Shown here: in pieces, positions 1-6,050 of the stretch
Layout of the letters: every line of letters starts with the position of its first letter
How positions within the stretch are numbered: position 1 is the first letter of the stretch
Assembly: GCA_946479205.1 (NCBI GenBank)
Contig: CAMLFJ010000117.1
Location: forward strand, 1-8,312
DNA length: 8,312 bases
From: an uncultured bacterium
GTDB lineage: Bacteria > Methylomirabilota > Methylomirabilia > Rokubacteriales > CSP1-6
Reading direction: 5' to 3'
The notes under the pieces: generated by a model
Seen by the model: the letters and a program-made list of their open reading frames with translations, nothing else
What the model was told of the DNA's origin: nothing
Databases searched by the model: none
Position numbers and translations under genes: made by a program

Positions 1-150
1 GAGGCGCGCTACGAACGGGAAGTCCTGCGGCCGACCGGGAGCGGACGCCTGGGGGTGACCGTGCGCGGCGGCGGCCGCGTGGCGTCCGACGGGGACATCA
101 CGGTCACCGGGTCCGCGGCCGGGCAGACGTGGAGCTACGAGGCGACCTAG
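1..150 (+). CDS. C-terminal end of an unrecognised protein (5' partial)
   Basis: The first frame is open from the left edge of the window to a TAG at 148-150 and gives 49 residues, beginning EARYEREVLR and ending TWSYEAT. Third codon positions are nearly all G or C, as in the neighbouring genes, so this is probably the real end of a gene starting outside the window. The tail alternates short hydrophobic and polar stretches (LGVTVRGGG, DITVTG), which looks like beta strands, perhaps a C-terminal beta-sandwich or barrel edge. No diagnostic motif is present and I do not recognise the family. The next gene starts 59 bases downstream on the same strand, so co-transcription is possible. Confidence 0.6.
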   Translation, partial: EARYEREVLRPTGSGRLGVTVRGGGRVASDGDITVTGSAAGQTWSYEAT

Positions 151-209
151 GCGTCCAGCGCAGTGGAGATTGACGGTTCCGACACCATCGGAGGCCGGAG
201 GGCCACGGA

Positions 210-569
210 ATGAGAGTGCTCATCAAGAGTGCCTGGGGATCGGCCGATCCGACACAGGCCGCGTTCCCGTTCCACCACGCCATCGCCTTCGCCGAAGCGG
301 GTCACGAAGTTCAGATCTTCCTTCTCGGCGAGGCGGTTTCGCTCATGCGATCGGTCGTGGCCGCGTCGGTCATTCCGGTCGGGTGGCCGCCCCTGTCGGA
401 CGCGCTGGCCACGGTCGTGGCCCAGCGCGTCCCGATTCACGTCTGAGGCGCCTGTTCGAGGGCCCGTGGGGTCCTGGATGGCGATGTGGCCGGGAAGAAC
501 GCGACCTTTTCCAATCCCTCCATCTTCGTCGGCCTGGTCGAATGGGCCGACAAGGTCCTCACCGAGTAG
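210..569 (+). CDS. DsrE-family protein with in-frame TGA, candidate selenoprotein (Sec79)
   Basis: The N-terminal part (MRVLIKSAWG, then HHAIAFAEAGHEVQIFLLGE and AVSLMR) reads like a small DsrE/DsrF-like protein of about 115-120 residues, a fold used for sulfur transfer and thiol redox chemistry in the cytoplasm. A conventional reading stops at TGA 444-446 after 78 residues. The same frame continues with no shift for 40 more codons (GACSRARGVLDGDV, then NATFSNPSIFVGLVEWADKVLTE) to TAG 567-569, for 119 residues in total. That tail is what I expect for the family, and it keeps high third-position GC. The TGA falls where homologues, as I remember them, have the first Cys of a CGAC motif, so the product would carry U79-G-A-C82. 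A SECIS-like hairpin follows the TGA. GGAGGG at 197-202, seven bases before the ATG, supports the start. The SDR gene follows after 24 bases. The alternative is a recent nonsense mutation or base error at a TGC or TGT codon. The family is fairly secure; Sec decoding is inferred. Confidence 0.75.
444..446 (+). other. In-frame TGA, candidate selenocysteine codon
   Basis: This TGA sits between GTC (Val78) and GGC (Gly80) of the DsrE-like frame. A single third-base change to C or T would make it a Cys codon, and the next residues are G-A-C, giving a Cys/Sec-x-x-Cys redox pair. It is the only stop in an otherwise open 120-codon frame. Sec decoding would need SelA, SelB, SelD and tRNA-Sec, none of which is encoded in this window. 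Confidence 0.65.
456..478 (+). promoter_or_regulatory. Candidate bacterial SECIS hairpin after the in-frame TGA
   Basis: AGGGCCC (459-465) pairs with GGGTCCT (469-475) in seven consecutive pairs, one of them G-U, closing a three-base loop GTG (466-468). Beyond one G-G mismatch (458/476), two more pairs form (457-477 C-G and 456-478 U-A). The loop begins after 19 bases following the TGA, and its first base is G. From memory, the bacterial SECIS consensus is a stem-loop just downstream of UGA, with an apical loop of 3-14 bases starting 16-37 bases after UGA and a G among the first two loop bases. This hairpin fits, although its loop is the minimum size. Because the DNA is very GC-rich, a hairpin alone is weak evidence; its position after the TGA is what matters. 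Confidence 0.5.
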
Positions 570-593
570 GACATCCAGGAGAGAGGAGCCAAG

Positions 594-1385
594 ATGGCAT
601 CGCTCAATGGACGCACCGTACTGATCACCGGCGCCGCCCGCGGGATCGGCGCCGCCACCGCGCGGCGTCTCGCCACCGAAGGCGCCAAGCTGGTCCTCGC
701 CGATCAGGACGGCGCCGGCGTGGAGAAGCTGGCCGCCGAGCTCAAGCAGGTGGCGGTGAAGGCCGACGTCACCAGGCCCGACGACATCGTGCGCATGGTG
801 GACGAGCCCTACAAGCGCTGGGGCCGGCTCGACGTGCTCTTCAACAACGCGGGGGTCATCCGCGTGGAGCCCATGTTCGACGTGACCGAGGCGGAGTGGG
901 ATCGCGTCATGGATGTGAACCTGCGCGCGGTGTTCTTCGTGATGCAGGCGGTGGCGAAGCGCATGGTGAAGCAGGACGTGATGGCCGGGTCGGAGCTGCG
1001 GGGCAAGCTGATCCACACCGCGTCCATCGCGTCGTACCGGGGCGGCAACCACCTGATGACGCCCTACTCCGCCTCCAAGGCGGGGGTGGTGAGCCTGACC
1101 CGGTCCGCCGCCCAGCTGCTGGCGCCCGAGCGGGTGACCTCCAACTGCGTGTGCCCGGGGGCGGTGGAGACGCCGATGTGGGAGCAGATCGACAAGGAGT
1201 GGGGCGCGCTCGAAGGCCTGGGGCAGGGGGAGGCGTGGAAGCGGCGGATCCGGCACATCCCGCTCGGGCGGCCTTCGCTCCCCGAGGACGTGGCCGGTAT
1301 CGTGGCGTTCCTGGCGGGCCCGGATTCGGACTACATGACCGGACAGGCGATCAACGTGGACGGCGGCATCGTGATGGGGAGCTAG
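594..1385 (+). CDS. SDR-family NAD(P)-dependent oxidoreductase
   Basis: A 263-residue classical short-chain dehydrogenase/reductase, probably soluble and oxidising or reducing an alcohol/ketone pair. The Rossmann cofactor motif TGAARGIG lies at residues 12-19. Asp37 (LADQD) at the end of the second strand favours NAD(H) over NADP(H). NNAG is at 84-87, the catalytic Ser is probably Ser144 (HTASIAS), and YSASK gives Tyr158 and Lys162. The C-terminus (GQAINVDGGIVMGS) is the standard ending of FabG-like SDRs. Length is normal and nothing is missing. GAGGAG at 583-588, five bases before the ATG, fixes the start. The gene follows the DsrE-like gene by 24 bases and probably shares its transcript. 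Its TAG stop overlaps the stop of the opposing lipoprotein gene. The substrate cannot be read from sequence; FabG-like names would be guesses. Confidence 0.93.
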   Translation: MASLNGRTVLITGAARGIGAATARRLATEGAKLVLADQDGAGVEKLAAELKQVAVKADVTRPDDIVRMVDEPYKRWGRLDVLFNNAGVIRVEPMFDVTEAEWDRVMDVNLRAVFFVMQAVAKRMVKQDVMAGSELRGKLIHTASIASYRGGNHLMTPYSASKAGVVSLTRSAAQLLAPERVTSNCVCPGAVETPMWEQIDKEWGALEGLGQGEAWKRRIRHIPLGRPSLPEDVAGIVAFLAGPDSDYMTGQAINVDGGIVMGS

Positions 1386-1600
1386 CGCATCGTCGTCTCG
1401 TTGACCGGCGTGAAGAACGAGGCGGCCCCGTAGAGGATCTGGCCGATCACGCAGAACCAGGCCCAGCGGTCGGGATCGGCGGTGGAGCAGCGGCGCGGTT
1501 CCTGCGTGCTCTGATCGGCGCGGGCCGCCGCCGGGCGCGACGTGGTGGCGCAGCCGGTCAGCAGGGTTGTGGCGAGGAGGGCGGCGGCCAGGCGTCGCAT
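1382..1600 (-). CDS. Small predicted lipoprotein, function unknown
   Basis: A 72-residue protein beginning MRRLAAALLATTLLTGC. This is a short positively charged start, a hydrophobic stretch and a lipobox (L-L-T-G-C), so Cys17 would be lipidated after signal peptidase II cleavage and the mature protein would sit on a membrane facing the periplasm. The mature part is only 56 residues. It begins with an Ala/Thr/Ser/Arg-rich linker and ends in an aromatic, hydrophobic segment (WAWFCVIGQILYGAASFF, residues 46-63) before PVNETTMR. Two further cysteines (38 and 50) could form a disulfide. It is the last gene of the minus-strand cluster, starting 14 bases after the GAF gene's stop. No strong ribosome site is visible before the ATG, so translational coupling is plausible. 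I do not recognise the family. Confidence 0.7.
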   Translation of the reverse strand: MRRLAAALLATTLLTGCATTSRPAAARADQSTQEPRRCSTADPDRWAWFCVIGQILYGAASFFTPVNETTMR

Positions 1601-1614
1601 GGCCCGGCCGGAGG

Positions 1615-4038
1615 CTAGGCCGCCGGCGAGCCTTCGGCGCGGGGCTGGGCGGCGGTCACCGTGGCAGTGGACGGCACGTCCAGCTCGCGGTTGGCCAGGT
1701 CCACCGTCACCCGCATGGCGCGCAGGCCCTGGGCGCCCTGCAGCTCGTCCAGCTCCAGCTCCTCCACGTCGCGCGTGAGATAGCCCAGGCGCTGGAGATA
1801 CTCGATGTACTCGCGCCACTCCGCGGCCTCGCTCGGGTGCGAGTACACCAGCGCGATCTTGCCGGGCTGGGTCAGGCGCTCGGTGGTGCCGCGGATGATC
1901 GCCTTGTCGATCCGCTTCTTGATGATCTCGTAGCGGACGTTGTAGGCGCCGTCCACGTCGAAGCGCTTCTCGTCCCCGCGGAACCGGATCGAGAGCGGGG
2001 CGTGCTGGATCAGGATCAGGTTGGTGATGTCCAGGCGCACCGGCAGCCGGTCCTTCAGCCGCTCCACCCGCAGGGCCACCCCGCAGGCCACCATGAGCTG
2101 CCAGAGGCGCATGTTCTTCAGATAGAGCGGATCGAAGACGCCGTCCTCGCGGAGGGCGCCGCCCAGGTAGATCGTGTAGTCCACCCCGTCCGTCTTCTGC
2201 TTCTCGAAGAAGTGGGGGAACATGCCCTGGGCCGCCTGCTCCTCCAGGTCGATGTAGGAGGCCACCGCGTCGTTGATGCGGGTCACGCTCTCGTCGAACT
2301 CCTTGCGCCGCGCGTAGACCAGCCCGATGCCCGGGTCCACCGCGGCCCGGTAGGCGTCGATCTTCTCGTGCACGGTGGGGCCGAAGGTCTGCAGGTGGCC
2401 GAAGAGCGGCTCGAGGTCGGTCTTGAGGAAGCCGAGGACCCCCATCTCGTCGCCCGAGCGCAGCGTCACCTCGATCTCGGCGGTGGACCCGTCGATGCGA
2501 TGGGTGAGCTGGTCGAGGATGGGCAGGGGCCGGATCTCGTACGCCGCGCGCAGCACCTCACGGGCGAGGCCGAGCTGGGTGAGCAGGTCGGCCTGGATGG
2601 CCCAGGCGCGGTGGGTGGAGGAGCCGCGGATGTCCGACACCGCGTACAGGGGGTGGACGTCGCGGAACACGATCGGCTCCATCTCGCGGTTGGGCTCGCT
2701 CTCCACGGAGTGCCGGTCCATCGTCTCCAGCACCGCCTTGCGGAACCGCCACTCCACCACCGGGTGGATCGCGGTGAACTGCTCCTTGATGAAGCCCTCC
2801 ACCCGCGAGTGCAGCTCGTCCACGCTCCGCCGCACCGCCACCGAGAAGAGCGGCAGCACCTCGAGCAGCCGCGGCGCGAGCAGCGTGTTGATGTCGCCCG
2901 GGCGCGGGGAGCTGAGGCTCAGCGTGCCGATGAGCTGCCCCTGGTAGTGCAACGGGGCCACCACCAGGCTTCGCATGCCCTTCTGGAGGATCATCTCCTC
3001 CTTGGGCGAGCGCGGACTCATGGTGGCGAGATCCTCGACGAAGATCGGCTGGCCCTTCACGACCGCCTTCTCGAACACGGACCCGGTGTAGTCCTTCGTC
3101 TTCCCGCGCACCGAGCTCGCGAAGATGCAGCCCTGGCCGTGATCGAGCAGGTGGCCGGAGTTGAGCACCAGGATGCGCTCCCCCTCGACCGCGGCCAGGC
3201 TCAGGTGGAGGTCCGCGCGACGGAACAGGGTCCGCAGCTTGTCCTGCAGCTTCGCGAAGCGCGCGTTCGAGACGATGGACTCCTTGTCGATCAGGTCGCG
3301 CTTGATCGAGGAGAGCACCTCCTGGTCCGTCACGTCCAAGGCCTTCACCACCGTGAAGCCGGTGAATCGGACGCTGCCCGGCGGGATCAGGGCCTTGAGG
3401 CCTTCGAGGTCCACCCCCTGGGCGTTGAGACGCGCGCGCATCTCGTCGGACAGGGGCGGCAGCGGGCGCAGGGCCTCCACGTCCACGAAGCGGCCGTCGA
3501 ACTGGATCTTGAAGTGGCGATCCAGCCCGGTCTCGGGCTCCGGCATGGTCAGGATCAGCGGGTAGTCCACCGGGAACTTGATGCCGTGCAGGCGCTCGAG
3601 GATCAGCGCGTAGGCGTTCAGGAGGCGGAAGTCCTTCAGCGCGCTCATCTCGAGATTGAGCCGGCCGTAGAGCACGCCGTCCGCGCCCATGATGTTGTCG
3701 AAGGCGCTGGTGCCGTAGACCCCGCGGAGGGTGAACGGGATGAGCGCGCCCATGTGGGCCTGGTCCCAGAACACCGGGGGGAACACCGCCCCCATCAGCC
3801 CGTCCACGAGCTCCCCGTGCTCGTCCAGGAGGGTGATGTCGTCGATGGGCCCGAGCAGCGCGGGCACCTGGTGCACCCGCGTCATGAGCGAGCGCGCCAT
3901 CTCCCCGCACACCGACGGGTCCTTGGCCTGCTCGTCCCAGTAGCGGATCAGCGAGGCCAGGCTCAGGCGGCTCTCGAAGGGGAAGTCGCGCTCGAAATCC
4001 GGGGTGAGCTTGGTGGTGCCTTCGTTCGTCATGCCCAT
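1615..4038 (-). CDS. Large GAF-domain protein of unknown function
   Basis: About 807 residues with no signal peptide or membrane segment, so probably cytoplasmic. Residues 1 to about 240 are an uncharacterised region (FPFESRLSLASLIRYWDEQ near the start). A GAF domain lies at about 245-405, recognisable by CIFASSVRGK around Cys304 and by MRSLVVAPLHYQGQLIGTLSL towards its end. The C-terminal half carries YAVSDIRGSSTHRAWAIQ near residues 465-480 and a mixed helical tail. From memory, proteins of similar size with GAF plus a DIRGSS-like motif occur in Bacteroidota and are unnamed. GAF domains bind small ligands or mediate dimerisation, but no kinase, cyclase, EAL/GGDEF or sigma-54 output domain is seen. 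Three in-frame ATGs compete (4041, 4038, 4032). GGAG at 4046-4049 is 4, 7 and 13 bases before them, so 4038 is preferred. It lies 17 bases after the MFS gene and is probably cotranscribed. Confidence 0.85.
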   Translation of the reverse strand: MGMTNEGTTKLTPDFERDFPFESRLSLASLIRYWDEQAKDPSVCGEMARSLMTRVHQVPALLGPIDDITLLDEHGELVDGLMGAVFPPVFWDQAHMGALIPFTLRGVYGTSAFDNIMGADGVLYGRLNLEMSALKDFRLLNAYALILERLHGIKFPVDYPLILTMPEPETGLDRHFKIQFDGRFVDVEALRPLPPLSDEMRARLNAQGVDLEGLKALIPPGSVRFTGFTVVKALDVTDQEVLSSIKRDLIDKESIVSNARFAKLQDKLRTLFRRADLHLSLAAVEGERILVLNSGHLLDHGQGCIFASSVRGKTKDYTGSVFEKAVVKGQPIFVEDLATMSPRSPKEEMILQKGMRSLVVAPLHYQGQLIGTLSLSSPRPGDINTLLAPRLLEVLPLFSVAVRRSVDELHSRVEGFIKEQFTAIHPVVEWRFRKAVLETMDRHSVESEPNREMEPIVFRDVHPLYAVSDIRGSSTHRAWAIQADLLTQLGLAREVLRAAYEIRPLPILDQLTHRIDGSTAEIEVTLRSGDEMGVLGFLKTDLEPLFGHLQTFGPTVHEKIDAYRAAVDPGIGLVYARRKEFDESVTRINDAVASYIDLEEQAAQGMFPHFFEKQKTDGVDYTIYLGGALREDGVFDPLYLKNMRLWQLMVACGVALRVERLKDRLPVRLDITNLILIQHAPLSIRFRGDEKRFDVDGAYNVRYEIIKKRIDKAIIRGTTERLTQPGKIALVYSHPSEAAEWREYIEYLQRLGYLTRDVEELELDELQGAQGLRAMRVTVDLANRELDVPSTATVTAAQPRAEGSPAA

Positions 4039-4055
4039 CATTCTACTCCAGCCCG

Positions 4056-5345
4056 CTAGCCCGCGGCGGCGGGCAGGCCCGCCGGCGCCGCGGTCTCGCG
4101 GGGCGTCCGGTTCACCGGTGCTTCCTTGATCGCCAGCGCCATCGGCACGGCCAGGAACGCCATCAGGGCGGCCGAGGTGAAGGCCCAGGTGTAGGAGCCG
4201 GTGGCGGTGAAGATCCAGCCGCCCACCGCCGCGCCGAGCGCCGCGCCGGCCTGGTGCGCGAAGAAGATCCAGCCCGACAGCGTGCCCACCGAGTAGCGGC
4301 CGAAGATGTTGGCGGTCAGGGTGGTGGTGGGCGGGACGGTCGAGATGTAGTTCAGCCCGAAGATCGCGGCGAAGATGTGGAGCGACGGCACGTTCCAGAC
4401 GTACAGCAGGAACAACAGCGACAGGCCGCGCACGCCGTAGTAGAAGGCGAGCGGGCCCTTGCGCCCGAAGCGGTCGCAGATCCAGCCCGAGAGCACGGTG
4501 CCGAGGATGTTCATGGCGCCCATCACGCCCAGGGCCTGCGCGGCGTGCATCTCGGAGAAGCCGTGCTCGGCCGCGTGCGGCACCAGGTGGGTCAGGACGA
4601 GCCCGTTGGACGTGTACCCGCACACGAAGAAGCTGCCGGCCAGGAGCCAGAACGCGGGGACCTGGATCGCGTCCCCGATGCCGGTCCGGCCCTCCGGCGG
4701 CGCCGCCATGCCGCCCGCCGGGATGGCCTGGCCCGCGCCGAAAGCCTTGAGGCCCTTCTCCGCCGGGTCGTTCCGGATGAAGAGCAGCGTCAGCGGCACC
4801 GCGACGACGAAGAGGAGGATGCCGAGCCAGATGAACGACTGCCGCCAGCCGAAGGTGAGCGTGAAGATGACCGCGAGCGGGACGATGACGAGCTGGCCCG
4901 CCGACATCGCGCCGCCGATCACGCCCATCACGAGCCCGCGCCGGCCCTCGAACCAGCGCGCGGCGACGGTGGCGGCGGTGGACATGCCGACCCCGCCCGA
5001 GCCCAGCGCCATCAGCACGCCGGCGGTGAGGTAGACCTGCCAGAGCGCGGTGACCTGCGAGGTCAGGATCGTGCCGATCCCGAGCAGGACGACGGAGAGC
5101 ATGATGACCCGGCGCGGGCCCCAGTGGTCGGCGAGCCAGCCCACGAACGGGCCGGCGGCGCCCAGCAGCAGGAGCGAGAGCGCGGCGGCGCCCGAGAGCG
5201 CGGCCCGGTCCCAGCCGAACGTGGCCTCCATGGGCTTGATGAACACGCCGAACACGGCCCGCAGGCCGGAGGCCAGCAGCATGACGACCACGAGGGCGCC
5301 CAGCACCACCCACGCGTAGTGCACTCCGCTCCGCGATTCCTTCAC
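4056..5345 (-). CDS. MFS transporter, OFA/monocarboxylate-like
   Basis: A 429-residue inner-membrane carrier with about twelve hydrophobic helices in two halves joined by a polar loop near residues 195-232. The first helix starts at HYAWVVLGALVVVM. The MFS signature between helices 2 and 3 is GWLADHWGPRRV (about 68-79), and its second-half counterpart is GWICDRFGRKGP. The IRNDPAEKGL stretch before the central loop and the overall pattern resemble oxalate/formate or monocarboxylate-type carriers, so a small organic anion is a reasonable guess; the substrate is not determined. The start is GTG at 5345 because GGGAGG lies five bases before it and helix 1 follows at once. The frame is open further upstream, but that region (VVGFLYDREDR and before) is not MFS-like and would add unsupported sequence. 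It heads the minus-strand cluster with the GAF and lipoprotein genes. Confidence 0.92.
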   Translation of the reverse strand: MKESRSGVHYAWVVLGALVVVMLLASGLRAVFGVFIKPMEATFGWDRAALSGAAALSLLLLGAAGPFVGWLADHWGPRRVIMLSVVLLGIGTILTSQVTALWQVYLTAGVLMALGSGGVGMSTAATVAARWFEGRRGLVMGVIGGAMSAGQLVIVPLAVIFTLTFGWRQSFIWLGILLFVVAVPLTLLFIRNDPAEKGLKAFGAGQAIPAGGMAAPPEGRTGIGDAIQVPAFWLLAGSFFVCGYTSNGLVLTHLVPHAAEHGFSEMHAAQALGVMGAMNILGTVLSGWICDRFGRKGPLAFYYGVRGLSLLFLLYVWNVPSLHIFAAIFGLNYISTVPPTTTLTANIFGRYSVGTLSGWIFFAHQAGAALGAAVGGWIFTATGSYTWAFTSAALMAFLAVPMALAIKEAPVNRTPRETAAPAGLPAAAG

Positions 5346-5454
5346 CCGGTCCTCCCGATCATAGAGAAACCCCACCACCTTACGCCGACCCCCTTTGGAT
5401 GCCAAACTGGTGGGCCCGGGATTCAGCCGATCCGGGTGTACAGTGGCGGGAACA
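5346..5454. promoter_or_regulatory. Divergent intergenic region (MFS operon / receiver gene)
   Basis: These 109 bases separate two genes transcribed away from each other, so promoters for both presumably lie here or just inside the genes. I find no convincing -35/-10 pair on either strand. A broken inverted repeat, CCCGG (5415-5419) and CCGGG (5432-5436), is present but short for such GC-rich DNA. The assignment rests on gene orientation alone. Confidence 0.35.
5351..5356 (-). promoter_or_regulatory. Ribosome binding site that sets the GTG start of the MFS gene
   Basis: On the minus strand this reads GGGAGG, followed by the five-base spacer ACCGG and then GTG. It is the clearest ribosome site in the cluster and is the reason for choosing the GTG start over the longer open frame. 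A six-codon frame (ATG at 5363, MIGRTG) overlaps the site and ends on a TGA sharing bases with the GTG, but it is probably chance. Confidence 0.7.
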
Positions 5455-5871
5455 ATGGCGACGCGACGCGTACTTATCGTCGACGACGAAGCCCTGGTCC
5501 GGAAGACGCTCTCGGACATCCTCCGCGCGATGCGTTATGTGGATACCCTGGAGATCGAGGAGGCGTCCAGCGGCCGCGAGGGCCTGGACGCGGTGGTGCG
5601 CCAGCGGCCGGACCTGGTGCTGCTCGATCTGCAGATGCCGGGGATGAGCGGTCTCGCGCTGCTCAAGCAGATCCGCGAGGTCGAGCCGCGGCTGTCCGTG
5701 ATCGTGATCAGCGCCACGCAGGAGAACAAGATGAGCTCCGAGGCGCTGCGCAACGGCGCCGTCGCGTACCTGCCCAAGCCGTTCGATCCACGTCACGTCG
5801 AGATGCTCGCGACGACGTTTCTGGACTCGAGCAAGCCGCGCCCGCCGAAGCCGATTCCCGGCGCGCGGTGA
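5455..5871 (+). CDS. Single-domain response regulator (CheY-like receiver)
   Basis: A 138-residue protein that is essentially one receiver domain (RRVLIVDDEALVRKTL at the start). The acidic pocket is Asp10-Asp11, the phospho-acceptor is Asp58 (VLLDLQMPGMSG), the switch Ser/Thr position is Ser86 (VIVISA), and the conserved Lys is Lys108 (YLPKPFD). After the last helix there is only a short Pro-rich basic tail (KPRPPKPIPGAR), so no output domain exists. It would act through protein contact, as CheY or Spo0F-type proteins do, or by taking phosphate from a kinase elsewhere. The ATG at 5455 starts right before the first strand; GGCGGGA just upstream is a weak ribosome site. An in-frame GTG at 5443 is an alternative. 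It is the only gene here ending in TGA. The partner kinase is not in the window. Confidence 0.9.
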   Translation: MATRRVLIVDDEALVRKTLSDILRAMRYVDTLEIEEASSGREGLDAVVRQRPDLVLLDLQMPGMSGLALLKQIREVEPRLSVIVISATQENKMSSEALRNGAVAYLPKPFDPRHVEMLATTFLDSSKPRPPKPIPGAR

Positions 5872-6050
5872 CCCGTCCCACCGCGCACCTTCTGCGCCCG
5901 GCGCGGGCAGCTTTCGCATAGACACCCGGCGGACGTCCGTCCTGTCGTGGCGCCGACAAATACCGCGCCTCGAACCGGGCATTCCCGCGCAACTCCCCGG
6001 GAAGCGCCGGCTGGGGCACGCTGGCAGGGGGCTTGCTCTCTTCGGATGGT
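5872..6050 (+). other. Intergenic region between the two receiver genes
   Basis: These 179 bases hold no gene I can support. Two small palindromic sites sit side by side: CGGACGTCCG (5930-5939), a perfect 10-base palindrome, and TGTCG (5943-5947) with CGACA (5954-5958), an inverted repeat with a six-base spacer. They lie roughly 90-120 bases before the second receiver start, where an operator could be, but I recognise no regulator consensus. No Rho-independent terminator (hairpin plus T run) is seen after the first receiver gene. Confidence 0.3.

Noticed and set aside
170..175. TTGACG as a -35 promoter element for the DsrE-like gene
   Set aside because: The matching -10 position falls on GC-rich sequence overlapping the ribosome site, with no TATAAT-like bases.
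170..1618. 482-codon plus-strand frame running across the DsrE-like and SDR genes
   Set aside because: Arg/Gly/Ala-rich low-complexity translation in the wrong frame relative to two recognisable proteins.
1567..4059. 830-codon open frame on the plus strand opposite the GAF gene
   Set aside because: It is the mirror of GC-rich codon usage in the GAF gene. The translation is rich in His, Arg, Val, Leu and Glu with no domain or motif.
4041..5313. Upstream extension of the GAF frame through the MFS gene, making a 1232-residue protein
   Set aside because: The extension is an out-of-frame reading of a convincing MFS carrier. A ribosome site lies just before the ATGs at 4032-4041.
5358..5363. TATGAT on the minus strand as a -10 element for the MFS operon
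   Set aside because: No -35 lies at proper spacing, and transcription would start inside the ribosome binding site, leaving no usable leader.
5346..5519. N-terminal extension of the MFS protein to 487 residues
   Set aside because: The added residues are polar, unlike any MFS start, and overlap the divergent receiver gene. GGGAGG five bases before GTG 5345 marks the real start.
5869..5950. Open frame continuing after the TGA of the first receiver, as a possible second Sec codon
   Set aside because: The receiver fold is complete before the TGA, the downstream translation is low-complexity Arg/Pro/Ala, and no redox motif surrounds the codon.
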